Shown: positions 34,637 to 44,401, counted from the first letter of the stretch. The stretch is DNA of 64,000 bases from an uncultured Prevotellaceae bacterium (GCA_902780635.1 CACZGH010000011.1:1-64000); one strand, 5' to 3'. Made by a program: numbers and translations. The notes: generated by a model from the letters alone, not told the origin.

Positions 34637-35788
34637 ATGAGTAATTTTGCCAATCAAAACAACGACATGGGTAAACGGCTAAGAATCATCATCAGCGGAG
34701 GCGGTACCGGGGGACATATTTTCCCGGCAATTTCCATTGCCAATGCCATCAAAGACAAGCGTCCTGACACCGAAATCCTGTTTGTGGGAGCCGAGGGACG
34801 TATGGAGATGCAGCGTGTGCCTGCTGCCGGCTATGAGATCAAGGGTCTGCCGATCTGTGGCTTTGACAGGAAGCATCTGCTGAAGAACATCAGTGTGTTG
34901 CTAAAGATCTGGAAGAGCCAGCGTCTGGCCAAGGCTATCATCAAAGAGTTTAAGCCCATGGCAGCTGTTGGCGTCGGTGGCTATGCCAGTGGTCCTACGC
35001 TCAACAAATGCGCCGACATGGGCATACCCTGCCTCATTCAGGAGCAGAACTCTTACGCCGGTGTCACCAACAAGCTGCTGGCCAAGAAAGCCGAGAAGAT
35101 CTGTGTAGCTTACGAGGGGATGGAGCGTTTCTTCCCTGCCGAGAAGATTGTGCTCACAGGCAACCCCGTGCGCCAGGCACTGTTGGAGACCACCATCACT
35201 CATGCAGAAGCCCTCAGCCAGTTTGGCCTTAGCCCTGAGCGCAAGACCATCCTCTTGGTAGGAGGAAGCTTAGGTGCGAGGACCATCAACGAGAGTGTGC
35301 TCCGCCACCTTGACCTGATCGAGAGCTCTGGGGTGCAGTTCATCTGGCAGACGGGCAAATATTACCATGAGCAGATCAAGGAGCAGCTGAAAAAGCATCA
35401 GCCACTGCCCATGCTCCATGTGACCGACTTCATCAGCGACATGGGAGCAGCCTATAAGGCCGCCGACCTGGTGATCAGCCGCGCGGGAGCCAGCAGCATC
35501 TCTGAGTTCTGCCTGATTGGCAAGCCCGTGATCCTGGTGCCCTCGCCCAATGTGGCTGAAGACCATCAGACCAAGAACGCCATGGCTCTGGTCAACAAAG
35601 ACGCCGCCCTCTACGTGAAAGACGCCGACGCTCCTGACACCCTGCTTCCGCTGGCCATCAAGACAGTGGAAGACGACAGCCGCCTGGCCTCACTGAGCAA
35701 AAACATCCTGAAGATGGCCCTGCCCAACTCCGCGTCGATCATCGCTGACGCCGTGATAGAAATGGCAGAGAACATGCATAAATATTGA
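34637..35788 (+). CDS. murG: Lipid II synthase (UDP-GlcNAc transferase MurG)
   Basis: MurG adds GlcNAc to lipid I on the cytoplasmic face of the membrane. The 383-residue GT28 enzyme shows ISGGGTGGHIFPAISIAN, VGVGGYASGPTLNKC, IQEQNSYAGVTNK, LLVGGSLGARTINES and SRAGASSISEFCLIGKPVIL. The start could also be the ATG at 34667 (MGKRLRIII). It lies 12 nt after ftsW and 5 nt before the chosen murC start. Confidence 0.97.
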   Translation: MSNFANQNNDMGKRLRIIISGGGTGGHIFPAISIANAIKDKRPDTEILFVGAEGRMEMQRVPAAGYEIKGLPICGFDRKHLLKNISVLLKIWKSQRLAKAIIKEFKPMAAVGVGGYASGPTLNKCADMGIPCLIQEQNSYAGVTNKLLAKKAEKICVAYEGMERFFPAEKIVLTGNPVRQALLETTITHAEALSQFGLSPERKTILLVGGSLGARTINESVLRHLDLIESSGVQFIWQTGKYYHEQIKEQLKKHQPLPMLHVTDFISDMGAAYKAADLVISRAGASSISEFCLIGKPVILVPSPNVAEDHQTKNAMALVNKDAALYVKDADAPDTLLPLAIKTVEDDSRLASLSKNILKMALPNSASIIADAVIEMAENMHKY

Positions 35789-35793
35789 ATCAA

Positions 35794-37167
35794 ATGGAAC
35801 TGAAAGATATCAAGGCAGTATATTTCATCGGTGCGGGAGGCATTGGCATGAGTGCCATCGCCCGCTATTTTCTCCACCGGGGCCTCACCGTGGCTGGCTA
35901 CGACAAGACACCGTCGCAACTGACCACCCGTCTGATGGAAGAAGGCATGCTGATTCATTTTGATGATGACACCACCCAGATACCGGCACCCTGCCTCGAC
36001 AAAGACACCACCCTGGTAGTCTACACACCGGCAGTGCCCTCCAGTCACAGTGAGCTGTGCTATTTCCGGGAGCACGGATTTGAGATACAGAAGCGCGCCC
36101 AACTGCTGGGCACCCTGACACGCACTCACAAAGGGCTCTGTGTGGCCGGCACCCACGGCAAGACCACTACATCCGCCATGTGTGCCCACCTCATGCACCA
36201 AAGCCATCTTGACTGCAACGCTTTCTTAGGCGGCATCTCCAAGAACTACGGCAGCAACTATATCCTGTCCGACAGCGACTATGTGGTAATCGAGGCCGAC
36301 GAGTTCGACCGCTCTTTCCACTGGCTCCGCCCCTGGATGAGCGTCATCACCGCCACAGACCCCGACCATCTCGACATCTATGGCACCAAAGAGGCCTATC
36401 TGGAGAGCTTCCGTCATTACACCACGCTCATCCAGCCCGGTGGTGCTCTCATCATCCACCAAGGTCTTGAGATGAAAGCCGCGCCTGCTGATGGTGTGCG
36501 TGTCTACGACTACAGCAGAGACGAGGGTGACTTCCACGCTGAGCATATCGTCATCGACAATGGCCGCATCACCTTCGACCTGGTGTCGCCCATAGAAAAC
36601 GTGAAAGATATCGAACTGGGCCAACCCATGCCCATCAATATAGAGAACAGCATCGGCGCCATGGCCATGGCCCAGCTTTGCGGCTGTACAGCCGACGAGC
36701 TCCGTGAGGGCATGCGCACTTATGGAGGTGTGGACAGACGGTTTGACTTCAAGATCAACGACCGCCGCCATGTGCTCCTGAGCGACTACGCCCACCATCC
36801 CATGGAGATCCTGCAAAGCATTAAGAGCATCAAGGAACTCTACGCTGGTCGTAAAGTCACCGTTCTCTTCCAGCCGCATCTGTACACCCGTACACGCGAC
36901 TTCTACCACGAGTTTGCCGACAGTCTGAGCTATGCCGATGAAGTGGTGCTTTGCGATATCTACCCCGCCCGCGAGGAGCCCATCCCCGGTGTGACCTCCG
37001 CCCTGATTTACGACCATCTGCGCGAAGGCGTGGAGAAATCGATGATCACCAAAAGCGAAGTCATTGACTATGTAAAAAGCCGTGACTTCGACGTGCTGGT
37101 AGTACTTGGTGCCGGCGACTTAGACAACTACACCCCACAAATCACAGAAATCATCCAAAATAAATGA
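35794..37167 (+). CDS. murC: UDP-N-acetylmuramate:L-alanine ligase
   Basis: MurC adds L-alanine to UDP-MurNAc, opening the peptide branch of wall synthesis. The 457-residue protein has GAGGIGMSAIARYFL, the ATP loop VAGTHGKTTTSAMCAHLM, EADEFDRSF and YAHHPMEI. The ATG at 35794 (MELKDIKAVYF) was preferred over a TTG at 35785 that would overlap murG. Its stop overlaps the ftsQ start (ATGA). Confidence 0.96.
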   Translation: MELKDIKAVYFIGAGGIGMSAIARYFLHRGLTVAGYDKTPSQLTTRLMEEGMLIHFDDDTTQIPAPCLDKDTTLVVYTPAVPSSHSELCYFREHGFEIQKRAQLLGTLTRTHKGLCVAGTHGKTTTSAMCAHLMHQSHLDCNAFLGGISKNYGSNYILSDSDYVVIEADEFDRSFHWLRPWMSVITATDPDHLDIYGTKEAYLESFRHYTTLIQPGGALIIHQGLEMKAAPADGVRVYDYSRDEGDFHAEHIVIDNGRITFDLVSPIENVKDIELGQPMPINIENSIGAMAMAQLCGCTADELREGMRTYGGVDRRFDFKINDRRHVLLSDYAHHPMEILQSIKSIKELYAGRKVTVLFQPHLYTRTRDFYHEFADSLSYADEVVLCDIYPAREEPIPGVTSALIYDHLREGVEKSMITKSEVIDYVKSRDFDVLVVLGAGDLDNYTPQITEIIQNK

Positions 37168-38048
37168 ACATCAACTGGAAAAAAACTGTCATGGTAGTGC
37201 TCGACCTCACACTGGCCACCTACTTAGGGCTGGCGGTCACTACCTTCAACCACCCGGACAAAAGTGCCCAGGTGTGTGAGAAGGTGAGCATCAACATCAC
37301 AGACCAGGAGACCAACGGATTTCTGAGTGCCGCCGAGATCAAACATATCCTCCAGCAAAAGCATCTGTATCCCAAAGGCAAAACGCTCGCTCTCGTAGAC
37401 CCTCGCACTATAGAAGAGTCTCTTCAGGGCAATGCGTTTATCGACCAAGTGCAGTGCTACAAGACAGTCAGCGGCACAGTAGGCATCAACGTATCACAGC
37501 GGGTGCCCTATATCCGCGTGAAGCCTGACGACGGCAGCGACTATTATCTTGACGCCGACGGTGAGGTGATGAAAAACTCGAGCTACACCTCAGACCTGAT
37601 TGTCGCCACCGGCAACATCAGCAAATGGTATGCCCAGAACTATCTCTCCGTAGCAAGCAGATATATCATGGGGAATGAGTTCTGGAAGAACCAGATAGAA
37701 CAAATCAACATCTTGCCTGACAAGAACCTTGAGATGGTGCCTCGTGTGGGCAACCATATCATCTGCTTAGGCCGTCTGCCTGAAACCACCAACAAGGAAA
37801 AGCGTGAGAAAGAGATTGCGCGTTTCATGGCTTTAAAACTTCACCGTCTGGAGAAGTTTTACAAATATGGCCTCAATGCGATTGGGTGGAACAAGTACGA
37901 TTACATCAACTTAGAGTTTGACAACCAGATTATCTGCAAGAAAAGCAAGAAACCATTGAAAGAACAGCAGGACACCTCTGCCGACCATGCAGAAAAGCCG
38001 GCCAACGCCACCAGTCAGACAACAACCCAGCAACCAAAGACAAATTAA
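37164..38048 (+). CDS. ftsQ: Cell division protein FtsQ/DivIB
   Basis: FtsQ is a bitopic divisome protein that recruits and controls FtsL/FtsB and FtsWI. The 294-residue protein has one N-terminal membrane helix (VMVVLDLTLATYLGLAV), a POTRA-like domain with the typical INITDQETNGFLSAAEIK and VDPRTIEESLQGNAFI, and a low-complexity Thr/Gln tail. Sequence conservation is weak in this family, so the position between murC and ftsA is an important part of the call. It is translationally coupled to murC. Confidence 0.9.
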   Translation: MNINWKKTVMVVLDLTLATYLGLAVTTFNHPDKSAQVCEKVSINITDQETNGFLSAAEIKHILQQKHLYPKGKTLALVDPRTIEESLQGNAFIDQVQCYKTVSGTVGINVSQRVPYIRVKPDDGSDYYLDADGEVMKNSSYTSDLIVATGNISKWYAQNYLSVASRYIMGNEFWKNQIEQINILPDKNLEMVPRVGNHIICLGRLPETTNKEKREKEIARFMALKLHRLEKFYKYGLNAIGWNKYDYINLEFDNQIICKKSKKPLKEQQDTSADHAEKPANATSQTTTQQPKTN

Positions 38049-38072
38049 CTCAAGAAATAAATCATATACAAT

Positions 38073-39536
38073 ATGGCAGCAAAGGATTTTATCGTAGCTA
38101 TTGAATTAGGCTCTACAAAAATCACCGGCATCGCCGGCAGGAAGAGCATGGACGGAAGTATACAGATACTTGCCGTGGTGAGAGAGGATGCCACCTCATG
38201 CATCCGTAAAGGAGTGGTCTACAACATTGACAAGACCAAAGCATGTCTGACTAACGTCATGAAGAAACTGAAGACCCTGCTCAAGTCTGAGATCGCACAT
38301 GTCTATGTCGGTGTGGGTGGCCAGTCTATCAGGAGCATCAAAAACGTGATTGTGAAAAACCTCTCTGACGACACCATCGTCACTCAGGACATGATCAACG
38401 AGTTGATGGACAACAACCGTAGCATGGTCTACCCCGACCTGGAGATACTTGACGCCGCCACACAGGAGTACAAAGTGGGCACCCAATACACGACCGAGCC
38501 CGTAGGCATCCAGTGCAGCAAATTGGAGGGCAACTTCCTCAACATCCTGTGCAGGAAATCATTCTATCGCAACCTCAACAAATGTTTCGATGAGACCAAC
38601 ATCGGTATTGCCGAGATGTATCTCTCGCCCATCGCTCTGGCTCACAGTGTGCTCACCGACACCGAGAAGCGCAGCGGCTGTATGCTCGTCGACCTGGGCG
38701 CCGACACCACCACCGTCTCCGTCTATCATAGAAACATTCTCCGTCATCTGGCCGTCATCCCCCTGGGTGGCAACAACATCACCAAAGACATCGCCTCACT
38801 GCAACTGGAAGAGAAAGATGCCGAGGAGCTGAAACTCAAATATGCCTCCGCATTTACTGAGAGCAGCGAGATTGACCCCAACAGAGAAATACCTCTTGAC
38901 AGCGAGCGCAAGAAAGACTACAAGACCTTTGTGGAGATTGTAGAAGCCCGTGTCAACGAGATCATCCAGAACGCCTGGTGCCAGGTGCCTGAGGAATACC
39001 ACAACAAACTGTTGGGCGGCATCATCCTGACTGGTGGCGGCTCCAACATGCCTAACATCAAGAGAGCCTTCACTGAGCAGACAAAAATCCAGAAAGTGCG
39101 TATCGCCGGCAGTGTCATTCAGAATGTCACCTCCTCAGACAACGAGATCAACGCCCACAACGGCACAATGAACACCGCTATCGGCCTGCTGGCCAAAGGC
39201 GACATGAACTGCGCCGGCTCACCCATCAAGAACAAAGGCGACCTCTTCGGCGAGGAGAGTGCTACCACCTCCACTACCCCCGATGCCCACAAGCCCCCAC
39301 GCAAGCCCGGCGAGATCGGCCCTGGCGTTGTCATGACTGAGGCAGAGAAACAAAAGATTGAGGAAGAGCGTCTGCGCAAGCAGCGCGAGGCCGAAGCCGA
39401 GCGCCAGCGTATCGAGGACGAGCGCCGTCAGTTGGAAGAGCAGAAGCAGAAGAAGAACAGTTTCTGGAAGAAATCCGTCAATTCCTTCAAGGAGTTTGGC
39501 AAGAAACTGATTTCCGAGGAAGATGATGAAAGATAA
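38073..39536 (+). CDS. ftsA: Cell division protein FtsA
   Basis: FtsA is the actin-like protein that tethers FtsZ to the membrane. The 487 residues contain the phosphate-1 loop IVAIELGSTKITGIAG, the SHS2-like insert, LVDLGADTTTVSVYH and ILTGGGSNMPNIK. The C-terminus carries a long charged coiled region (about 425-465) and ends in an amphipathic helix (FWKKSVNSFKEFGKKLIS), the membrane-targeting sequence. The linker is longer than in E. coli FtsA. It lies 24 nt after ftsQ. Confidence 0.96.
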   Translation: MAAKDFIVAIELGSTKITGIAGRKSMDGSIQILAVVREDATSCIRKGVVYNIDKTKACLTNVMKKLKTLLKSEIAHVYVGVGGQSIRSIKNVIVKNLSDDTIVTQDMINELMDNNRSMVYPDLEILDAATQEYKVGTQYTTEPVGIQCSKLEGNFLNILCRKSFYRNLNKCFDETNIGIAEMYLSPIALAHSVLTDTEKRSGCMLVDLGADTTTVSVYHRNILRHLAVIPLGGNNITKDIASLQLEEKDAEELKLKYASAFTESSEIDPNREIPLDSERKKDYKTFVEIVEARVNEIIQNAWCQVPEEYHNKLLGGIILTGGGSNMPNIKRAFTEQTKIQKVRIAGSVIQNVTSSDNEINAHNGTMNTAIGLLAKGDMNCAGSPIKNKGDLFGEESATTSTTPDAHKPPRKPGEIGPGVVMTEAEKQKIEEERLRKQREAEAERQRIEDERRQLEEQKQKKNSFWKKSVNSFKEFGKKLISEEDDER

Positions 39537-39601
39537 CAAACCTCTCTACCCCATTTTGAAAAGACCATCAACAACAAGAACATTTCAAAACATACAATCA
39601 T

Positions 39602-40915
39602 ATGGCAAACGATAAATCACATACACTCCCTTTTGAAGGATTACCAAAAGAGAACAGCATCATCAAAGTCATCGGTGTGGGTGGCGGTGGAGGCAATGCC
39701 GTCAATCACATGTATCGTGAGGGAATCCACGATGTCACCTTCGTGCTTTGCAACACAGACCGCCAGGCACTCAGCGACTCTCCCGTACCCGTGCATCTCC
39801 AGCTGGGCCAGGAAGGCCTCGGCGCCGGCAACAAGCCAGAGAAAGCCCGCAAAGCAGCCGAAGAGAGCGAGGACGAGGTGCGAAAAATGCTCAACGACGG
39901 CACCAAGATGTCGTTTATCACCGCTGGTATGGGTGGTGGTACCGGCACCGGCGCCGCTCCCGTCATCGCCCGTGTCTCCAAGGAGCTGGGTATCCTCACT
40001 GTCGGTATCGTGACCATCCCATTCCGTTTTGAGGGCGCCAAGAAGATCGACCAGGCCCTCGACGGTGTGGAAGAGATGGCCAAGCATGTCGACGCGCTGC
40101 TTGTGATCAACAACGAGCGTCTGCGTGAGATCTATCCAGAGCTGGGTGTGCTCGACGCCTTTGCAAAAGCTGACGACACGCTGAGCATCGCCGCCAAGAG
40201 TATCGCCGAGATCATCACCGTGCATGGCCTCATCAACCTAGACTTCAACGATGTGAAGACCGTGCTCAAAGACGGTGGTGTGGCCATCATGAGCACCGGC
40301 TACGGTGAGGGTGAAGGTCGTGTGAAGAAAGCCATCGAGGATGCGCTCAATTCACCGCTTCTCAACGACAACGACGTGTTCAACTCCAAGAAGATACTTC
40401 TGAGCATCGCTTTCGCCAACGAGAAAGGCACAAGTGGCCTGATGATGGAAGAGATGAACGATGTCAACGACTTCATGGCTAAATTCGGCGATGACTTTGA
40501 GATCAAGTGGGGTCTCGCTATCGACCCCGAACTGGGCAAGAAAGTGAAGGTGACCATTCTGGCTACAGGCTTCGGTATCGAAAGCATTGACATGATGGAC
40601 GACCGCATCCAGAAACACACCCAGGAGGAAGCCCGCAAGAAACGTGAGGAAGAGGAGAAAAAAGCCATCAACGAAGAGCGCCGTGGCCGCTACTACAAGG
40701 ATGAGAACAAGCCCACCAAGCGTCATTCCTATATTTTTATTTTCAAGCAGGAAGACCTTGACAACGAGGACGTCATTCTGGCAGTGGAGAACACTCCCAC
40801 CTACCTCCGTACCAACCAGATGCTCAAAAACATCCGTCACCAAGCCTCTGGCGACACCCCCGAGACTCCGGAGACCGAAACTCCCACTAACAGTTCCAGC
40901 AAAATCGTCTTCTAA
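39602..40915 (+). CDS. ftsZ: Cell division GTPase FtsZ
   Basis: FtsZ is the tubulin-like GTPase that forms the division ring. The 437-residue protein shows IKVIGVGGGGGNAVNHM, the GTP signature GMGGGTGTGAAPVIARV, and the T7-loop segment NLDFNDVKTVL. The C-terminal linker (about 345-437) is charged and proline/threonine-rich with a short conserved-looking peptide region, RTNQMLKNIRHQA. It ends the division cluster, its last bases overlapping the convergent recO gene by 4 nt. Confidence 0.98.
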   Translation: MANDKSHTLPFEGLPKENSIIKVIGVGGGGGNAVNHMYREGIHDVTFVLCNTDRQALSDSPVPVHLQLGQEGLGAGNKPEKARKAAEESEDEVRKMLNDGTKMSFITAGMGGGTGTGAAPVIARVSKELGILTVGIVTIPFRFEGAKKIDQALDGVEEMAKHVDALLVINNERLREIYPELGVLDAFAKADDTLSIAAKSIAEIITVHGLINLDFNDVKTVLKDGGVAIMSTGYGEGEGRVKKAIEDALNSPLLNDNDVFNSKKILLSIAFANEKGTSGLMMEEMNDVNDFMAKFGDDFEIKWGLAIDPELGKKVKVTILATGFGIESIDMMDDRIQKHTQEEARKKREEEEKKAINEERRGRYYKDENKPTKRHSYIFIFKQEDLDNEDVILAVENTPTYLRTNQMLKNIRHQASGDTPETPETETPTNSSSKIVF

Positions 40916-41640
40916 GACTGTGCAAACAGCTGTTTGAGCACAGGATAGGACTTCAGTTCTGGAAACCCTGGCACATGCAGTCTGTAATACTCCATGATCA
41001 CCTCTGTGCATCGATTGCGGTCAGCCCGCGTCATCGCACAGAGGTGCATTGTATTATAACCCAGCCGCATTAGCATCCCGATTTTGGAAGCGTCGTTTGG
41101 TGGAAGGAAATGGCTGTGCGACGGAGCAGTCTGACAGAAGCAGCCATTCTGCATGTCAAAATAGTCACCCTCACGATAATCCTCCGTGTTGGGAAGGAAA
41201 CCGATAAAGCGTGACACCCTGATCATGAAAACGAGATGGAAGTTGGAGAAACTTCCTTTCACCCCATCCAGCCATGAGATGCTGTTCTCCACATATTTAT
41301 ATAGTGGCTCGTTGGCCTGCTCGCCTTTGGTGGCATGATAGACAAACTCAGCCACAAACAGGGCGATAGAAAGCTTATAAGGGTCAAAAGGCAAGGACAC
41401 GAGCGGGGTGGCGATACGTATGTCACTGATACGCTGCAGACTGGCATTGGAGCGGTAGTCGAAGTCGATCTCGACGATATGGAGCGGCTGAAACAGTTGT
41501 TTGCGCATCTTCCCTTTGCGCGAGGTAGACAGTCTGACCATAAACGACATTCTCCCCATCACTTCGGTCAGCATATCCACCACCAATGAGGAGTCGCCGT
41601 ATTTCACTGTTCGCAGCACAATGGCCCTTGTTCTTGTCAT
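40912..41640 (-). CDS. recO: DNA repair protein RecO
   Basis: RecO works with RecR and RecF to load RecA on SSB-coated single-stranded DNA. The 242-residue protein starts with the OB-fold segment TRAIVLRTVKYGDSSLVVDM, followed by the helical middle (LSIALFVAEFVYHATKGEQ) and the usual C-terminal RLGYNTMHLC. The zinc-finger cysteines of some RecO proteins are reduced here. An ATG two codons upstream (41646) is equally usable. It is convergent with ftsZ. Confidence 0.92.
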   Translation of the reverse strand: MTRTRAIVLRTVKYGDSSLVVDMLTEVMGRMSFMVRLSTSRKGKMRKQLFQPLHIVEIDFDYRSNASLQRISDIRIATPLVSLPFDPYKLSIALFVAEFVYHATKGEQANEPLYKYVENSISWLDGVKGSFSNFHLVFMIRVSRFIGFLPNTEDYREGDYFDMQNGCFCQTAPSHSHFLPPNDASKIGMLMRLGYNTMHLCAMTRADRNRCTEVIMEYYRLHVPGFPELKSYPVLKQLFAQS

Positions 41641-41739
41641 TATCATGGTGTAAAATTACGTCAAAGTACAGAAAAATCAAAGAGAAAACATCAAAAAATA
41701 AGAGAAAAAGCACAAGAAGCAAAAAAATATTTCAGAAAA

Positions 41740-41771
41740 TTTGGTCAGAAAAAGAAAAAGTTGTAACTTTG
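41740..41771 (+). promoter_or_regulatory. Promoter of the tRNA-Glu/rpsT unit
   Basis: TTTG at 41740-41743, a 20-bp spacer, and TAACTTTG at 41764-41771 form the clearest Bacteroidetes -33/-7 promoter in the window. The tRNA begins 21 nt downstream. Confidence 0.8.
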
Positions 41772-41791
41772 CAGCCGCAAATCAAGTCAAC

Positions 41792-41863
41792 GGTCCATTC
41801 GTCTATCGGTTAGGACGAGAGATTTTCATTCTCTAAAGAGCAGTTCGACTCTGCTATGGACTA
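41792..41863 (+). tRNA. tRNA-Glu (anticodon TTC)
   Basis: The 72-nt sequence folds as a tRNA. The acceptor stem pairs GGTCCAT (41792-41798) with ATGGACT (41856-41862), ending in one G-U pair. The anticodon stem is AGAGA/TCTCT around loop TTTTCAT, giving anticodon TTC. The T arm is GCAG-TTCGACT-CTGC, followed by discriminator A. CCA is not encoded. It is followed after 28 nt by rpsT. Confidence 0.95.
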
Positions 41864-41891
41864 CAATCACAATAAAGAAAGTTTAATTAAG

Positions 41892-42146
41892 ATGGCAAAT
41901 CACAAATCATCACTTAAGAGAATCCGTCAGGATAGGAAGAAACAGCTTCACAATAAGTTTTACGCAAAGTCGATGCGTGTAGCAGTGCGCAAATTGCGCG
42001 CCATGACCAACAAAGAAGAGGCAGCCCAGCTTTATCCCAGCGTACAGAAGATGCTGGACAAATTGGCAAAGACCAACATTATCCACAAGAACAAGGCTTC
42101 TAACCTGAAGTCTAGTCTGTGCAGCCATATCAGCAAATTAGCATAA
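41892..42146 (+). CDS. rpsT: 30S ribosomal protein S20
   Basis: S20 is a three-helix protein that binds 16S rRNA early in small-subunit assembly. The 84-residue, lysine/arginine-rich sequence starts [13 protein letters not shown] and ends [20 protein letters not shown], matching the family along its length. ATG 41892 was chosen as the conserved start; the frame extends back into the tRNA gene but that part is not protein. With no promoter between them, tRNA-Glu and rpsT probably share one transcript, ending at the strong terminator downstream. Confidence 0.97.
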   Translation: MANHKSSLKRIRQDRKKQLHNKFYAKSMRVAVRKLRAMTNKEEAAQLYPSVQKMLDKLAKTNIIHKNKASNLKSSLCSHISKLA

Positions 42147-42173
42147 TAGCAAACAAACATCAGCATATTGGTG

Positions 42174-42205
42174 AAGGCTGTGACCCATGGGTCACAGCCT
42201 TTTTG
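42174..42205 (+). terminator. Rho-independent terminator after rpsT
   Basis: GGCTGTGACCCA and TGGGTCACAGCC form a perfect stem, flanked by AA and a run of T (CCTTTTTG). It is the cleanest intrinsic terminator in the window. Confidence 0.95.
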
Positions 42206-42346
42206 CGTGTCTCATTTTGAAAAAGAAGAAAGGAGAGACTCTCTATAAGAAGACACTTCGGTAGTCCGTAACTTCTTGGAGTCATTAGTCGTATCTATTG
42301 ACTGATTTTTGGCACTAAATAATTTTATTATTTAGTGGAAATTTCG

Positions 42347-42354
42347 TACCTTTG
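42347..42354 (+). promoter_or_regulatory. -7 box for gyrB
   Basis: TACCTTTG followed by C lies 24 bp before the gyrB ATG. The -33 region is AT-rich without a clear TTTG. Confidence 0.55.
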
Positions 42355-42378
42355 CACTCTATCATTCACAATACAAAA

Positions 42379-44349
42379 ATGTCAGAGATTCAAACTAACG
42401 AAAGCAATTATTCAGCGAAAAATATACAAGTGTTGGAAGGTCTGGAAGCTGTTCGCAAGCGTCCGGCCATGTACATTGGAGACATCAGTGAGAAAGGCCT
42501 CCATCATCTTGTCAATGAGACAGTAGACAACTCCATCGACGAGGCGATGGCCGGCTATTGCAGTCACATCGAAGTAACCATCAACGAAGACAACTCCATC
42601 ACCGTCCAGGACAACGGCCGTGGCATCCCTGTCGACGAGCACAAGAAATTGCACAAGTCAGCCCTTGAGGTGGTGATGACCGTCTTGCACGCCGGTGGTA
42701 AGTTTGACAAAGGCTCCTACAAGGTGAGCGGCGGTTTGCACGGTGTCGGCGTGAGCTGTGTCAACGCCCTCTCCTCCCACATGAAGTCGCAAGTGTTCCG
42801 CGACGGCAAGATCTACCAGCAAGAGTACGAGAAGGGCAAGGCCCTTTATCCCGTCAAAGTCATTGGCGAGACTGACAAGCAAGGCACCCGCCAGCAATTC
42901 TGGCCCGACCCCACGATTTTCACCACCACTGTCTATCAATATGACATCATCGCACGTCGTATGCGCGAGTTGGCCTACCTCAACGCAGGCATCACCATCA
43001 CGCTCACCGACCTTCGTCCCAACGAGGAAGGTCAGACGCGCCAGGAGGTGTTTCACGCCAAGGAAGGTCTGAAGGAGTTTGTGCGTTTCATCGACCGTCA
43101 CCGCACCCATCTCTTCGACGATGTGATTTATCTGAAAACCGAGAAGCAGAACATCCCCATCGAAGTGGCCGTGATGTACAACACCGACTATTCGGAGAAC
43201 ATTCACTCCTACGTCAACAACATCAACACCATCGAGGGCGGTACCCATCTGATTGGTTTCCGCATGGCTCTGACACGTACCCTTAAAAAATACGCAGACA
43301 ACGACCCTGTCATCTCCAAGCAGATAGAGAAGGCCAAGATAGAAATCACGGGCGAGGACTTCCGTGAAGGACTGACCGCCGTCATCTCCATCAAAGTGGC
43401 AGAGCCACAGTTTGAAGGCCAGACCAAGACAAAATTAGGCAACAGCGAAGTGACCGGTGCCGTGCAGCAAGCTGTGGGCGAGGCCCTTTCCAACTACTTA
43501 GAGGAGCACCCGAAGGAGGCCAAGCAGATCTGCGACAAAGTGGTGCTGGCTGCCACCGCCCGTATTGCTGCCCGCAAGGCCCGTGAGAGTGTGCAGCGCA
43601 AGAATGTCATGTCGGGCGGCGGACTTCCCGGCAAGTTGGCCGACTGCTCCAACAAAGATCCCAAGGAGTGTGAGATTTTCCTGGTGGAGGGCGACTCCGC
43701 CGGTGGTTCTGCCAAGCAAGGCCGCGACCGTCACTTCCAAGCCATCCTTCCCTTGCGCGGCAAGATTCTCAACGTGGAGAAAGTGCAATGGCACCGTGTT
43801 TTTGAGGCAGAGTCGGTGATGAACATCATACAGTCTATCGGTGTGCGTTTCGGTGTGGACGGTGAGGGCGACCGCGAGGCTAACATCGACAAGCTGCGCT
43901 ACGACAAGATCATTATCATGACCGACGCCGACGTCGATGGTTCCCACATCGACACCCTCATCATGACTCTTTTCTACCGCTTCATGCCCCAGGTAGTGCA
44001 GGGAGGTCATCTCTACATCGCCACTCCCCCACTCTACAAGTGCACCTATAAGAAAATATCAGAATATTGCTATACTGAGCAGCAGCGTCAGGCATTCATC
44101 GATAAATACGTTGCGGGCGACGAGAACAGCAGTGCTCTGCACACCCAGCGTTACAAAGGTCTTGGTGAGATGAACCCCGAGCAGTTGTGGGAGACCACCA
44201 TGAATCCTCAAAACCGTCTGCTCAAACAGGTGACCATTGAGAATGCCGCAGAAGCCGACGAGATCTTCTCCATGCTGATGGGCGACGACGTGGAGCCGCG
44301 ACGCGAGTTTATCGAGGCCAACGCCACTTACGCCAATATTGACGCTTAA
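42379..44349 (+). CDS. gyrB: DNA gyrase subunit B
   Basis: GyrB supplies the ATPase and part of the metal-binding cleavage site of DNA gyrase. The 656-residue protein has the GHKL ATP site (NETVDNSIDEAMAG, VQDNGRGIPVD, SGGLHGVGVSCVNALS), the transducer domain and the TOPRIM segment (LVEGDSAGGSAKQGRDR, MTDADVDGSHI), ending with QRYKGLGEMNPEQLWETT. The length matches gyrases without the large insert of E. coli. ATG 42379 (MSEIQTNESNYSAKNIQVLEG) fits the family. ParE is a possible confusion, but the GLGEMNPEQLWETT tail favours GyrB. Confidence 0.95.
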   Translation: MSEIQTNESNYSAKNIQVLEGLEAVRKRPAMYIGDISEKGLHHLVNETVDNSIDEAMAGYCSHIEVTINEDNSITVQDNGRGIPVDEHKKLHKSALEVVMTVLHAGGKFDKGSYKVSGGLHGVGVSCVNALSSHMKSQVFRDGKIYQQEYEKGKALYPVKVIGETDKQGTRQQFWPDPTIFTTTVYQYDIIARRMRELAYLNAGITITLTDLRPNEEGQTRQEVFHAKEGLKEFVRFIDRHRTHLFDDVIYLKTEKQNIPIEVAVMYNTDYSENIHSYVNNINTIEGGTHLIGFRMALTRTLKKYADNDPVISKQIEKAKIEITGEDFREGLTAVISIKVAEPQFEGQTKTKLGNSEVTGAVQQAVGEALSNYLEEHPKEAKQICDKVVLAATARIAARKARESVQRKNVMSGGGLPGKLADCSNKDPKECEIFLVEGDSAGGSAKQGRDRHFQAILPLRGKILNVEKVQWHRVFEAESVMNIIQSIGVRFGVDGEGDREANIDKLRYDKIIIMTDADVDGSHIDTLIMTLFYRFMPQVVQGGHLYIATPPLYKCTYKKISEYCYTEQQRQAFIDKYVAGDENSSALHTQRYKGLGEMNPEQLWETTMNPQNRLLKQVTIENAAEADEIFSMLMGDDVEPRREFIEANATYANIDA

Positions 44350-44372
44350 GTTGGTATTTGAATACTATTAAC

Positions 44373-44396
44373 TCGTCAACTTGTCAACTCGTCAAC
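44373..44396. repeat. GTTGACRA octamer array (three units, inverted)
   Basis: TCGTCAAC, TTGTCAAC, TCGTCAAC are three phased 8-bp units, the reverse complement of the family at 10100-10160. They fill the spacer between gyrB and the fucosidase, five bases before the fucosidase ATG. Confidence 0.9.
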
Positions 44397-44401
44397 TAAA
44401 A

